From positions 310,001 through 374,000 of the forward strand of contig NZ_CP043727.1 in assembly GCF_009831415.1 (NCBI RefSeq): a DNA stretch of 64,000 nucleotides, given 5' to 3'. Shown here piece after piece: positions 46,298-54,786 of this stretch. Position numbers and translations under genes: made by a program. Source of the stretch: Yersinia canariae (GTDB lineage Bacteria > Pseudomonadota > Gammaproteobacteria > Enterobacterales > Enterobacteriaceae). The notes below the pieces were generated by a model, which saw only the letters and a list, made by a program, of their open reading frames with translations, ran no database searches and was not told the origin of the DNA. How positions within the stretch are numbered: the stretch's first letter is position 1; each line of letters opens with the position of its first letter.

Positions 46298-48325
46298 TTA
46301 CCACTGATAGCTCACGAAGAACTTCGCATTACGGCCATCTTGTGGCACGCCTTGTGGCGCGTAATACTCTTTATCAAAGGCGTTACCCAACACCACGGTG
46401 GTGGTCACGCCTTTAAATTGCTCCTGACCTTTATAGCTGACATAGAAGTCATTGAGGCCATAACCGGCCTGGCGTTTGCCGGTGCTTAATGGCTGAGAGC
46501 GGTCAGCAAAGGTGGCAATCCAGCCTACGGCAAAACCACTGTTAGCGACAGGCACATCCAGGGTACTGGTCACGGTATCTGGGCTAATGGATTCGAGCCA
46601 AGTATTGGTATTCTGGTTTTTCCCCCGGGTGCGGTTATAGGCCAGATCCCAGTTAAACAGGGCAGTTTTGTAACTCATGGTGGCATCCCAGCCCCAAATT
46701 TTGGCGCGATCGACATTCACCGAAGTGGTGGTCATGGCGACCATGTTTACCTTGGTTTCGATATAGTCTTTCGCGTTGGTGTCGAAGTAACTTGCCTTGA
46801 ATTGCAGGTCATCTTCGGCCATCAACAAGTCGCTAAAGCGCAGGCCAAAACCGTATTCCTGAGTTTCGTTGGTTTCCGGTTTTAGGTTTGGATTCGGCAC
46901 CCAGTTGTTCGTGATGAATCTTCCGCCGCCGATAGGAATGGAGAAGTGTTTTGAATCGTTGTACATCTCACCCATCGTCGGTGCGCGGAAGGCCTGCGCA
47001 TAGGAACCGAACAGCATCAGCCAGTCAGTGGGTGTTACCGTAAGCGCCCCGCGTGATGACCATTTATCAGCATCGACGTCGGCATAGCCTTCACTGCTAC
47101 CGCGATAATTGTCATAGCGGGTACCGGCCAAAATGGAAACCGGCAGGTCGCGCAAGGTGATTTCGTCTTGTAGCCAACCAGAGCCAAAACGAATATCAGC
47201 TTGTGGGAAACTTTCTGTTGCGCCGCCCGGCGTTTGCTCTTGTTTATAAGCTTCGGTGCCGTAAGTCAGCAGGTGTGAAGCAAAGCTATCAGTCAACAGA
47301 CGGGTGCGGTTTTCCAACTTCCCACCTTCAGTGGTCTGCTTGCGCCCCTCTTCTGGCGTACCTTGTGGTCGCGCATTGATTTCTACTTCGGAGTAGTAAA
47401 CCTGAGCGGTGGCATTCAACCATTCTTGATCAAGCGGCTTAATGTTGTATTTAAGCTGAGCATCGCGTTGAATTGTCGAGCGATTTGTCATGATATTGCT
47501 ACTGGATGGCGCGCTGGTTTGCGGGTTCTTTGGCTCTATCGCGTTGTTATTGTAATAGCGCAAATTGGCGCTCAAAGACTGAATCTGGTCAATACGCCAG
47601 GTCCCTTTTGCCAGTACGTTACTGATGGTTTCATCATTAGGTGCATTAAACCCATCACTCTGACGGATATTACCGATATCGCGAGTACCGAAGGAGAGAA
47701 TGCCATCGACATCATCAGTACGGCCATAAGCGGTGGCCCCCAGGCCGAAGCTGTGGTCGCCGGTTGCTGCGGAACTGTAAACCCGATAACCGGTGTTTTG
47801 GCCAGGTAACAGCATGTCGGCGGCATCCACTGTTTCATAAGAAATAACCCCGCCCAATGCGCCACTGCCATACAACAGTGCGGAGGGGCCGCGAACCACT
47901 TCAACCCGTTTGACCAGCGCTGGGTCGAGGAAAGTTGCATTCAGGTGGCCGGTATCTGTGCCTTGACGAATACCATCAACTAAGGTGAGGACGCCAGTTT
48001 TGCCATAACCACGTAATGTCACATCTTGCCCGTTAACACGTCCGCTGCCCGTCACTGTCAGCCCCGGAATTTTGCGCAACATATCTGCAGCAGAGGTCGC
48101 GGTTTCGCTGGTAGGGGTGTTGGCTTCAATGACTGTCACCATCATCGGTGCTTCAAAGCTACTGCGCTCATTACCGGTTGCCGTGACCACCATGGTGTCG
48201 GTGGCGTGTTTTTTGCTGTTTGCTGCGGTTGTGGTATCAGCAGCTTGAGCAGCAAGAGGCAGGGCGCAAGCGATTGCCAAACTGAGTGAGGACCAGCGGA
48301 AACGGTCGGAAGTAAAACGAGGCAT
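46298..48325 (-). CDS. hmuR: TonB-dependent haem receptor HmuR (HemR)
   Basis: This 675-residue outer-membrane haem/haemoprotein receptor has a signal peptide cleaved after AAQA (about 28), a TonB box near DTMVVTATG, and the plug domain with VEVVRGPSALLYGSGALGGV. The barrel carries the haem-receptor signatures FRAP (AQAFRAPTMGEMYND) and NPNL (VPNPNLKPETNETQEYG), between which the conserved histidine lies. It ends in FVSYQW. GGAG precedes the ATG. It is Fur-controlled through the boxes ahead of hemP. Confidence 0.96.
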   Translation of the reverse strand: MPRFTSDRFRWSSLSLAIACALPLAAQAADTTTAANSKKHATDTMVVTATGNERSSFEAPMMVTVIEANTPTSETATSAADMLRKIPGLTVTGSGRVNGQDVTLRGYGKTGVLTLVDGIRQGTDTGHLNATFLDPALVKRVEVVRGPSALLYGSGALGGVISYETVDAADMLLPGQNTGYRVYSSAATGDHSFGLGATAYGRTDDVDGILSFGTRDIGNIRQSDGFNAPNDETISNVLAKGTWRIDQIQSLSANLRYYNNNAIEPKNPQTSAPSSSNIMTNRSTIQRDAQLKYNIKPLDQEWLNATAQVYYSEVEINARPQGTPEEGRKQTTEGGKLENRTRLLTDSFASHLLTYGTEAYKQEQTPGGATESFPQADIRFGSGWLQDEITLRDLPVSILAGTRYDNYRGSSEGYADVDADKWSSRGALTVTPTDWLMLFGSYAQAFRAPTMGEMYNDSKHFSIPIGGGRFITNNWVPNPNLKPETNETQEYGFGLRFSDLLMAEDDLQFKASYFDTNAKDYIETKVNMVAMTTTSVNVDRAKIWGWDATMSYKTALFNWDLAYNRTRGKNQNTNTWLESISPDTVTSTLDVPVANSGFAVGWIATFADRSQPLSTGKRQAGYGLNDFYVSYKGQEQFKGVTTTVVLGNAFDKEYYAPQGVPQDGRNAKFFVSYQW

Positions 48326-48477
48326 GTCGGCAATTCTCCATATTTTCTATGCAAAAAATTATATGCAAAACAAATAAATAGGTTGCTGGCTGCCTTGATT
48401 GTTCAATCTGGGTGGCTTGCATTAATATCTTTCGCGCTCAGGGTTTCCACCGTGAGGGCTTTAGATTTTTCGGTATA

Positions 48478-48669
48478 TTATTTAGTCAGTATTAACTTCC
48501 CGGCTTTGGTTTGGCGCAGTTGATAGCATTCGCCCTGATGGACGATAAAAGCGACACCATGCTCTCCCAGCAGTTGTTCGCTGGTGATAGACAGTGGCTT
48601 ACTGTCCGCCGGAAGCTTGGTAGCAGACTCATCGTTCATTATTGGTGCTCTGTTCAACTGTTTATCCAT
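48478..48669 (-). CDS. hemP: Small haem-uptake protein HemP/HmuP
   Basis: This small HemP-family protein is encoded before the haem receptor. The conserved C-terminal part reads ITSEQLLGEHG, VAFIVHQGECYQLRQTKAGK and LILTK. In related bacteria HmuP is needed for receptor expression. The start is uncertain: ATG 48669 gives 63 residues and ATG 48639 gives 53. The longer frame from 48723 reads straight through two Fur boxes and is rejected. Confidence 0.8.
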   Translation of the reverse strand: MDKQLNRAPIMNDESATKLPADSKPLSITSEQLLGEHGVAFIVHQGECYQLRQTKAGKLILTK

Positions 48670-48681
48670 ATAACCAGCAAG

Positions 48682-48719
48682 GTAATGATAACCGCTATCA
48701 ATATGATAAGCATTATCAA
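48682..48719 (-). promoter_or_regulatory. Tandem Fur boxes upstream of hemP-hmuRSTUV
   Basis: Two overlapping 19-base Fur-like elements, AATGATAACCGCTATCAAT (48684-48702) and ATATGATAAGCATTATCAA (48701-48719, plus-strand text), lie just before hemP. They mark the iron-repressed operon promoter. Confidence 0.8.
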
Positions 48720-48778
48720 TCAAGGGTGGATGTTACATCAAGACATATTTATTGTTAACTGGCTTTTAATTAGCGAGC

Positions 48779-49405
48779 TTATCCATGGTCGACAAGCGCA
48801 TAAATTTGATGATAGGTGGCGGGATCTTCGACCATCTGGCTCAGATGCATTGCAACATCCGCGCGGGTGACCATTCCATGGGCCTCAGCTTGCAGACAGG
48901 TGGCTTTTCCTGTTGCGGGTTTATCCAGTAAACCGCCGGGGCGAATTAAGGTATAAATCAGGCCACTGGTTTGTAACCAGCTCTCAGCCAGTGACTTCTC
49001 ACGAACCGCCTGACCAAAAGCGGCACGAGCGGCGGGGGAAAGTGTTGGCCAGCTATCACCACAGCCAATGGATGTGACTAAAAGCATGCGTTTCAGGCCG
49101 AGTTTCTCGGCAGTATCAATGATCAGCCGATTGCCCTGATAGTCAGCCGTGCGACTACCTAATGTTGAAATGATGGCGGCCTCTGGCCCCGCGAGTTGGC
49201 AAGCTTGATACACACTTTCTGGATCACAAGCATCGCCACATACCACGGTAAGTCCCTGACTACGCAGGGATTCTGCTTGTTGCGGGTTGCGTATCAATAG
49301 AGTGACAGGGCGCGGATTCAGGGCAGAGTTGGCCGGTGAATTTGCCAGTGCAAGCAGATGTGCGCCCACGCCATGTCCGGCACCAAATATCAGCCAAGGT
49401 TTCAT
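48779..49405 (-). CDS. chuY: ChuY-like NAD(P)H-binding protein (anaerobilin reductase)
   Basis: This 208-residue atypical short-chain-dehydrogenase fold protein has an N-terminal dinucleotide site FGAGHGVGAHLLAL (about 7-20). In E. coli O157 ChuY reduces anaerobilin, the product of oxygen-independent haem opening by ChuW. It is third in the chuW-chuX-chuY unit, overlapping chuX by four bases, just ahead of hemP. The assignment combines sequence resemblance and context. Confidence 0.85.
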   Translation of the reverse strand: MKPWLIFGAGHGVGAHLLALANSPANSALNPRPVTLLIRNPQQAESLRSQGLTVVCGDACDPESVYQACQLAGPEAAIISTLGSRTADYQGNRLIIDTAEKLGLKRMLLVTSIGCGDSWPTLSPAARAAFGQAVREKSLAESWLQTSGLIYTLIRPGGLLDKPATGKATCLQAEAHGMVTRADVAMHLSQMVEDPATYHQIYALVDHG

Positions 49406-49947
49406 GGGGTTTCCTCACTTTTTTCATTGATATCATGCTGTTCTTGAGTGAGCTGTTGAGCCAATTGATGAAATGCGGCGAGGCCGTCAGCTCGTAATTG
49501 GCGATGCTCATCACGGCCCACATAGACCTTCAGCATCACATCACCTTGCTGATTAAAAAACTGTACTGATGCAGTTGCCATCCCCATAAACGGGCGTTCC
49601 AGTAGGGCAATAGCTTGGCAGTTTTGTGCTCTGATATGGCCGCTGAGCCCTTGTTTGTCGCGAAGATTGAAATAGCCGTGGCGATGAAAACCACTGGGTA
49701 ACGGGCCTTTGTGCTCCAGAATAATATCGGCCGTGTGCACGAGAGTGGTGACATCTCCCCACTGCGTCATATTGTCCCAGACCTGGTCAAATTGGTCCGC
49801 ACTGACTAAAACACGTTGTGGTAAGGCGCGGACTACCTCGAGTGGGCTGACCTGATAATCCTGTGCAATTTGTTCCAGTGTGCCATCCGGCTCCGTGGCA
49901 AGAAATTCGGCCAATAATGATTTATTTTTAGGGGATTGTGAGGTCAT
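49402..49947 (-). CDS. chuX: Haem-trafficking protein ChuX/HutX
   Basis: This 181-residue haem-binding protein of the HutX/ChuX family shares long runs with E. coli ChuX: EFLATEPDGTLE (about 12-23), WGDVTTLVHTADIILE, LPSGFHRHGYFNLR, and the late GRDEHRQLRADG. It delivers or receives haem for the degradation enzymes. It overlaps both neighbours by four bases. Confidence 0.93.
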   Translation of the reverse strand: MTSQSPKNKSLLAEFLATEPDGTLEQIAQDYQVSPLEVVRALPQRVLVSADQFDQVWDNMTQWGDVTTLVHTADIILEHKGPLPSGFHRHGYFNLRDKQGLSGHIRAQNCQAIALLERPFMGMATASVQFFNQQGDVMLKVYVGRDEHRQLRADGLAAFHQLAQQLTQEQHDINEKSEETP

Positions 49948-51257
49948 AAGTGGCTTTCCGTAGTCATAAGTGAAGGAATAATATTTTGCAGAGCTTGCAT
50001 GATATTGCTGGCCCAGAAGCGCCCGTTATCAGTGAGCCGTAGACAGAAACTGTTATCTTTTAGCAGGTGGTTCTGTTGCCATTGCGCAATCAATGGCAGC
50101 AGCGGGGATGGGTCAGTCATTAACTCACTCAGATCCAGGCGGCCGACTTCAATACCGCTTTGCAATTTGGCCCGCCACGGATGTTCGCCACTGGCTTGCG
50201 TCATCATCATTAAAGGCTTTTGCCCGCTGTCGATTAATTGATAGTAGTTATCTAAACTGCGGTGCTGCATGTAAGCATGCCCTTGCAAAGATCCCCCGGC
50301 ACCACTGCCCAAGGCCAGGCAATCAGCCCCTTGTTTTATCAATAGGTTATAAAGATTGCGTTCACGTGTGGTGCGCGCCCAGTGGCTATTACTTAACTGA
50401 TGCCAACCCGCCTGTGCGAGACTTTCGGCCCCGCGACAGTAAAAGTCACATTGCTGCGCCAGTGTCGGCAGTTCCACCCGGTTATTTTCCACTGATTTGG
50501 CTAATGGTGTGGTTGGCAATAAATTAAGAGCATATAAATCAACGCCATCCAGTGGCAGTTGCCGCACGATAGCCAAATCTTCCTGCCAGGTTTCTGGTGT
50601 TTGATGCGGTAGGCCAAACATCAGGTCGCAGACCACAGCAGCACGATCGCGAGAGGCCAAATTAGTCAGAAAACGAATGGCTTGATCGCGGTCGGCCTTC
50701 CGCCCCATGCGCTGACGAATACGGGTGTTAAAGGTTTGAACTCCAACAGAAAAACGGTTAGCGCCAGCATCCAGACAAGCATCAATCCGCTCATCATCAA
50801 AATTGAAAATACGGCCTTCAACGGTTATTTCACAATCGGGAGCTAGCGGCAAACTTTTACGCAATTGGCTGATAATGCTGTGTAATTGTTGTGCTGAAAG
50901 TGCACTTGGTGTGCCGCCCCCGAAGTAAATTGCATGAATTGGCCCTCCTTGTAGTAGGGGGCTGCCCGCTTCCATGCTCAGTTCCCGCAGCAGGTAGTCG
51001 GTGTAGCGCGCAGTGCTTTCAGGTTGTAGAGGATTTTGATAGAAACCACAGAAAGTGCAGTGAGTAGCACAAAATGGAATATGTAAATAAAGCAAACGCT
51101 TATTCGGTGGCAGCGGCTTTTGCAGCAGTGATTGCCAGCTATTTTGCAGTGACTCAGCCGGCAGTGGGCGGCTATCACGCCATGGCATTGTGGCCCAGCG
51201 CTTGGGGAAAGGTAGGGGCCCCGGACGGGCATGATACGGCATCAAATCAATATTCAT
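49944..51257 (-). CDS. chuW: Radical SAM haem-degrading methyltransferase ChuW/HutW
   Basis: This 437-residue HemN-like radical SAM protein opens haem without oxygen, giving anaerobilin and free iron. The CxxxCxxC iron-sulfur motif is seen in FCATHCTFCGFY (about 62-73). Other HemN-family text is IYFGGGTPSALSAQQL and RFSVGVQTFNTRIRQRMGR. It begins the chuWXY unit and has a Fur box about 35 bases upstream. It could be mistaken for coproporphyrinogen dehydrogenase, but the haem context decides. Confidence 0.92.
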   Translation of the reverse strand: MNIDLMPYHARPGPLPFPKRWATMPWRDSRPLPAESLQNSWQSLLQKPLPPNKRLLYLHIPFCATHCTFCGFYQNPLQPESTARYTDYLLRELSMEAGSPLLQGGPIHAIYFGGGTPSALSAQQLHSIISQLRKSLPLAPDCEITVEGRIFNFDDERIDACLDAGANRFSVGVQTFNTRIRQRMGRKADRDQAIRFLTNLASRDRAAVVCDLMFGLPHQTPETWQEDLAIVRQLPLDGVDLYALNLLPTTPLAKSVENNRVELPTLAQQCDFYCRGAESLAQAGWHQLSNSHWARTTRERNLYNLLIKQGADCLALGSGAGGSLQGHAYMQHRSLDNYYQLIDSGQKPLMMMTQASGEHPWRAKLQSGIEVGRLDLSELMTDPSPLLPLIAQWQQNHLLKDNSFCLRLTDNGRFWASNIMQALQNIIPSLMTTESHL

Positions 51258-51290
51258 GACAGACTCAATTACGACCTAGATGATAAATTA

Positions 51291-51309
51291 AATGATAATC
51301 ATAAGCATT
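51291..51309 (-). promoter_or_regulatory. Fur box upstream of chuW
   Basis: AATGATAATCATAAGCATT (plus-strand text) matches the Fur consensus core TGATAATCAT. It lies 34 bases before the chuW start, so this unit is also iron-repressed. Confidence 0.75.
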
Positions 51310-51477
51310 TGATCAATGGGTAAAGGCCGATATATTGATCCGCATCATTAAATCCGGGCGAAATAGGCTCACATTTGCCGGGAGAGTAGGAAAGAGCTTC
51401 AGTTAAGCTGGGTTTAGGAGTGGCGGCTGGTGGGTTTTTTTACTGACTAATAGTGAAAATTCATACAAATTCAGATG

Positions 51478-51515
51478 GATGAGCTAACGCAGAGTCACTC
51501 AGACGTTAGCCCATC
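51478..51515. terminator. Hairpin after the dienelactone-hydrolase gene
   Basis: GATGAGCTAACG and CGTTAGCCCATC arms (one mismatch) pair around about 14 bases, directly past the stop of the minus-strand gene at 51523. There is no strong T run, so it is a possible weak terminator. Confidence 0.4.
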
Positions 51516-51522
51516 TTAAGAC

Positions 51523-52410
51523 TTATGCCAGATATTTGCGGAACCACGCGATGGTGCGTTCCCACGCCAAGTCAGCAGCGGCTTGGTCATAACGCGGTGT
51601 AGAATCATTGTGAAAACCGTGATTTACACCGGGATAAATATAGGCTTCGTAAGTTTTGTTCGCGGATTTGAGTGCTTCTTCATAAGCTGGCCAACCCGCA
51701 TTAATATTGGTGTCCAGTTCAGCATAGTGCAGTAACAATGGCGCGTTGATGCGGGGGACATCCTCGGGCTTGGGTTGTCGGCCATAGAAAGGCACCGCCG
51801 CGGCAAGTTCGGGATAGGCGACGGCGGCGGCATTGGCAACCCCACCGCCATAACAAAAGCCCGTAATCCCGATTTTGCCGGTGGTGGCTTCATTCACTTT
51901 CAAGAATTCAATCGCGGCAAAAAAGTCATTCATGAGTTTGGTGGGGTCAACCTGCTGTTGTAGCTCACGGCCTTTATCATCATTTCCAGGATACCCCCCG
52001 ACAGAACTAAGCCCATCAGGGGCGAGCGCAATAAATCCAGCTTTTGCCACACGGCGGGCCACATCTTCAATGTAAGGGTTTAGCCCCCGATTCTCGTGAA
52101 CCACCACTATCGCAGGAAGTGGGCCCGTTGCTTTCGCGGGACGAACCAGATAGCCGCGCACTTCACCATGACCATTTGGTGATGGGTAAGTGATATATGA
52201 GGCGATAATATCGGGATCGGTGAATTCCACTTGTTGGGCGAGTGCATAATTCGGGCTGAGTTGGCCCAGTATGGTGAGCGCGGTTAGGCCGCCGACAGTA
52301 TATTTTGCTGCTAATTCAAGGAATTGCCGTTTGGTTATCTTACCATGGGCATAATAGTCGTAGAGTTCGAGCAGTTCAGGGGAAAAGTCTTTCGCGGTAA
52401 GACGGGACAT
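51523..52410 (-). CDS. Dienelactone hydrolase family protein (YghX-like)
   Basis: This 295-residue alpha/beta hydrolase has the dienelactone-hydrolase triad: cysteine nucleophile in GITGFCYGGGVAN, aspartate in YAELDTNIN, and histidine in VNHGFHND. A hydrophobic stretch (about residues 37-60, with a KRQF motif before it) precedes the catalytic domain and may be a membrane anchor or poor export signal. ATG 52410 has proper spacing to AAGGAG; the ATG two codons earlier is too close. The substrate is unknown. Confidence 0.88.
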   Translation of the reverse strand: MSRLTAKDFSPELLELYDYYAHGKITKRQFLELAAKYTVGGLTALTILGQLSPNYALAQQVEFTDPDIIASYITYPSPNGHGEVRGYLVRPAKATGPLPAIVVVHENRGLNPYIEDVARRVAKAGFIALAPDGLSSVGGYPGNDDKGRELQQQVDPTKLMNDFFAAIEFLKVNEATTGKIGITGFCYGGGVANAAAVAYPELAAAVPFYGRQPKPEDVPRINAPLLLHYAELDTNINAGWPAYEEALKSANKTYEAYIYPGVNHGFHNDSTPRYDQAAADLAWERTIAWFRKYLA

Positions 52411-52523
52411 TGGCATGCTCCTTCCATCGTGCGTGAAAGAGTAACTTAACAGATAGCAGAGTCACTGTTGATAGTTTTTTAACCACTCGTATTTGATGAG
52501 AAGTTTGCACGACATAAATCATA

Positions 52524-52544
52524 AAACCCACCAATGGTGGGTTT
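52524..52544 (-). terminator. Terminator-like hairpin after budC
   Basis: AAACCCACC and GGTGGGTTT form a perfect nine-base stem with a three-base loop, followed on the minus strand by a T-rich run. It lies 27 bases past the budC stop. Confidence 0.65.
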
Positions 52545-52570
52545 ACTGTTCACGAACACGGCAAGGCAAC

Positions 52571-53350
52571 TTATCTAAAAACTAAACCGCCATCAATTAA
52601 GGGTGCTTGTCCGGTCATATAGTCTGAATCTGGGCCGGCGAGGAATGAAACAAAAGCGGCAACATCTTCCGGTGTTTCTGCCCGGCCAAGGGCGATGCCC
52701 TCGACATATTTTTTATAGGTTGCACCAATCGGTGCGCCAGTTTCTTCGGCCATTCTTTTATCAATCTCAACCCACATATCTGTCCCGACCACTCCGGGGC
52801 AATAGGCATTAACCGTAATACCGAAACTGGCCAACTCTTTTGCTGCGGCCTGAGTCAGTGCGCGAACACTGAATTTGGTGGCTGAATAAATACCTAACAG
52901 AGCAAACCCTTCATGACCGGCAATAGATGAGGCATTGATAATCTTACCTGTCTGCTTGCGGGCCTTAAATTTTATTGCTGCGGCTTGAATACCCCAAAGT
53001 GTACCTTGCACGTTGATTTTAAATATTTTTTCGACTTCTTCCGGTGTGACGTTCAGCAGACTTTTAGTTTGGCTGATACCGGCGTTATTCACCATAATAT
53101 CGAAGCCACCGAGCTCTTTTTCGGCGTAGTCAACCGCGGCAAAAACTTCACCACGAACACTTATATCAGCTTTAAAAGTGACACTTTTACGACCCAAAGC
53201 ACGAATCTCGTCCGCGACGGCTTTGGTTTTTTCATCATTTAAATCAACCAATGCAATGTCAGCACCATCACGAGCTAATCGAAGTGCAATACCTCTGCCG
53301 ATCCCTTGCCCCGCACCTGTCACCAGCGCCACTTTACCTTTTAAAGACAT
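52571..53350 (-). CDS. budC: Acetoin (diacetyl) reductase / 2,3-butanediol dehydrogenase
   Basis: This 259-residue classical short-chain dehydrogenase has the NAD site TGAGQGIGRG (about 9-18), NNAG (about 88), catalytic Ser in NASSIAG, and Tyr/Lys in IYSATKFSV. The C-terminal DSDYMTGQAPLIDGGLVF and the NVQGTLWGIQAAAIKF stretch follow Klebsiella BudC closely. ATG 53350 with GGAG ahead is used. The frame runs 40 codons further upstream without a good start. It stands alone here, without budA or budB. Confidence 0.85.
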   Translation of the reverse strand: MSLKGKVALVTGAGQGIGRGIALRLARDGADIALVDLNDEKTKAVADEIRALGRKSVTFKADISVRGEVFAAVDYAEKELGGFDIMVNNAGISQTKSLLNVTPEEVEKIFKINVQGTLWGIQAAAIKFKARKQTGKIINASSIAGHEGFALLGIYSATKFSVRALTQAAAKELASFGITVNAYCPGVVGTDMWVEIDKRMAEETGAPIGATYKKYVEGIALGRAETPEDVAAFVSFLAGPDSDYMTGQAPLIDGGLVFR

Positions 53351-53796
53351 ATATCGCTCCTTAAGATGAAAATTATACGCATCTACAGTTCTATCGCTAT
53401 TTGTTAAGGTTTTCTGGTGTATTTGTGCTAACTCTTTATCACTGGGGGCTTGGGGAAATTTTTCCGCCATAGTGAGTGCGGCGCTGAAAGAGGGTGGGAG
53501 GGATTTTTCAATATTATTTACTGTGATTTTTCTAACTTATTGCTGTGAGTTACTATTGCCATATAAATTAATATATTGCGCATAGGCCGGGGGAAAGAGA
53601 CAGTATGAGTAATGAAATAAAACTAAGTTTGATAATCCCGTTTATGCAGAATAAATGTATTAGCTGTTGGTCAGTCGTAAGATTGGTCTTTCAGAGGGGA
53701 ACTGGCTTTTTTGAGGATAATGATACTGTTATCTCGTATCCAAAAGCTGGTTTTTAAATGCAAAACGGACGCCCGTAAGCGTCCGTTTCTAAATAG
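53351..53796. other. Intergenic region between budC and the tRNA-Phe remnant
   Basis: This stretch holds the budC promoter on its left and the old tRNA-Phe terminator hairpin on its right. The only open frame of note is 53605-53757 (+), 50 codons starting MSNEIKLSLIIPFMQNK after a GGGGAAAGAG stretch. I do not recognise it, and it may be chance. Confidence 0.5.
53764..53787 (-). terminator. tRNA-Phe terminator hairpin
   Basis: AACGGACGC and GCGTCCGTT arms around a short loop, in the place of a tRNA terminator, 9 bases past the CCA end of the tRNA-Phe fragment when read on the minus strand. Confidence 0.75.
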
Positions 53797-53841
53797 TGGT
53801 GCCCGGACTCGGAATCGAACCAAGGACACGGGGATTTTCAA
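53797..53841 (-). pseudogene. 3' fragment of tRNA-Phe (attachment-site scar)
   Basis: Read on the minus strand, 45 bases match the 3' part of enterobacterial tRNA-Phe, from the anticodon loop through the variable and T arms to the acceptor end with CCA. The match stops abruptly after base 53841/53842, and the 5' half (D arm, 5' acceptor strand) is absent. This is the usual look of a displaced tRNA 3' end left by a tRNA-targeting integrase. It keeps its old terminator on the left, so the inserted DNA lies to the right. Confidence 0.85.
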
Positions 53842-53949
53842 AACTCGTGCTTAAATTGGTCACGATTAAAACAATTCATAATTAATTTGTCGCGCTTTCT
53901 CGCGTCCTTCAGTACGTTGCTCAGATGTCGAGATAAAAACTGACAGTGT

Positions 53950-54444
53950 ATGTTTCCATTGCCCTATACCGTAAAAGCACTGATACAGAGTGAAACCTGG
54001 TCAGCCATCGCAGAGTCAGCCAAGAAGGCATACGATGGGGATCAGATGGCTCTGGAAGCCACTGGTGGAATGCTGGCAGGGCTTTTCCTACCGGGTAAGA
54101 AAGTGCCTGATGTTGGAGCTATAATTGTTTCTGATAGAATCGCTTTCAGCACCAAACAGTTAGATAAAAAATTCAAGCATGCAGCTGATTTTGATGTTGT
54201 TACCACAAAGAAAAACTCTGAGACACTTAAGCAGTATGAAACTGCAATTAAAAATCATATAGATGATACTACTACCTTTGAAAAGGGTACTTATGGTTTT
54301 GTGAAAGACTCTAAAGTATTTTTTAACCCTACTACAAATAACGCGGTTGTTATTGGTAAATCGGGTGAATTTATTACAGGTTTTAAAGTCATTCCAGGGA
54401 CACCGCAATATGATAACCTTATGAAAAATGGGGTGTTAAGATGA
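53950..54444 (+). CDS. Orphan CdiA-CT toxin fragment with colicin D-type tRNase domain
   Basis: This 164-residue protein is the detached C-terminal end of a CdiA-like protein. Residues 1-60 (VKALIQSETWSAIAESAKKA, GLFLPGKKVPDVGA) look like the pre-toxin end of haemagglutinin-type CdiA. Residues 69-164 match the colicin D catalytic domain: LDKKFKHAADF (His77 at the catalytic position), EKGTYGFVKDSKVFFNP, GEFITGFKV. Colicin D cuts tRNA-Arg in the anticodon loop. The ATG lacks a strong ribosome site and has no signal or TPS domain, so it cannot be delivered alone. It overlaps its immunity gene by four bases. Confidence 0.85.
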   Translation: MFPLPYTVKALIQSETWSAIAESAKKAYDGDQMALEATGGMLAGLFLPGKKVPDVGAIIVSDRIAFSTKQLDKKFKHAADFDVVTTKKNSETLKQYETAIKNHIDDTTTFEKGTYGFVKDSKVFFNPTTNNAVVIGKSGEFITGFKVIPGTPQYDNLMKNGVLR

Positions 54445-54707
54445 ATTATTTACTTTTGGACTTTGCTAGATCTTTTGTTGCTGAAAGATTGTCAGCAACA
54501 GTATTTTCAGAAGCATATATAGAGCTTTGGCGTATAGAAAGAGATAACAAAAATATACTTAACTATGATGCGAAGATAAGTGAGTGTTTATCAAGTATAT
54601 TTTGTCTGGCTGATATGTATAACCCAGATGAAGATCGTGAGGAGTATGAATTTAATGATGATCAGCTACGAGATGAAATAAATAAACTCATCTCTAATTA
54701 CAATTGA
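54441..54707 (+). CDS. Colicin D-type immunity protein (CdiI)
   Basis: This 88-residue acidic protein is homologous to the colicin D immunity protein: DFARSFVAERLSATVFSEAY at the start and DMYNPDEDREEYEFNDDQL near residues 56-74 follow ImmD positions. It should bind and block the tRNase domain encoded just upstream. It is coupled to the toxin by ATGA and followed by a terminator. It could still protect a cell from neighbours that deliver this toxin. Confidence 0.85.
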   Translation: MNYLLLDFARSFVAERLSATVFSEAYIELWRIERDNKNILNYDAKISECLSSIFCLADMYNPDEDREEYEFNDDQLRDEINKLISNYN

Positions 54708-54713
54708 TAGTAA

Positions 54714-54742
54714 AAAATCCCACCTAAGTCGCTGGGATTTTA
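54714..54742 (+). terminator. Terminator after the immunity gene
   Basis: AAAATCCCA and TGGGATTTT arms around about 10 bases, followed by TATTTTT, starting seven bases after the immunity stop codon. Confidence 0.75.
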
Positions 54743-54786
54743 TTTTTGTGGAGAATAATACGCTGGGTGCGACTGACGAGAAAAAG

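Noticed and set aside
48670..48723. N-terminal extension of HemP
   Set aside because: The extra codons coincide with two Fur boxes, so this is promoter DNA.
49944..51257. Coproporphyrinogen dehydrogenase (HemN)
   Set aside because: It shares the radical SAM family, but the position in a Fur-controlled unit with chuX and chuY fits ChuW/HutW.
53605..53757. 50-codon ORF before the tRNA-Phe scar
   Set aside because: It has a purine-rich stretch upstream but no recognisable family, and was kept only as a note in the intergenic entry.
53797..53880. A functional tRNA gene
   Set aside because: Only the 3' 45 bases match tRNA-Phe; the D arm and 5' acceptor strand are missing.
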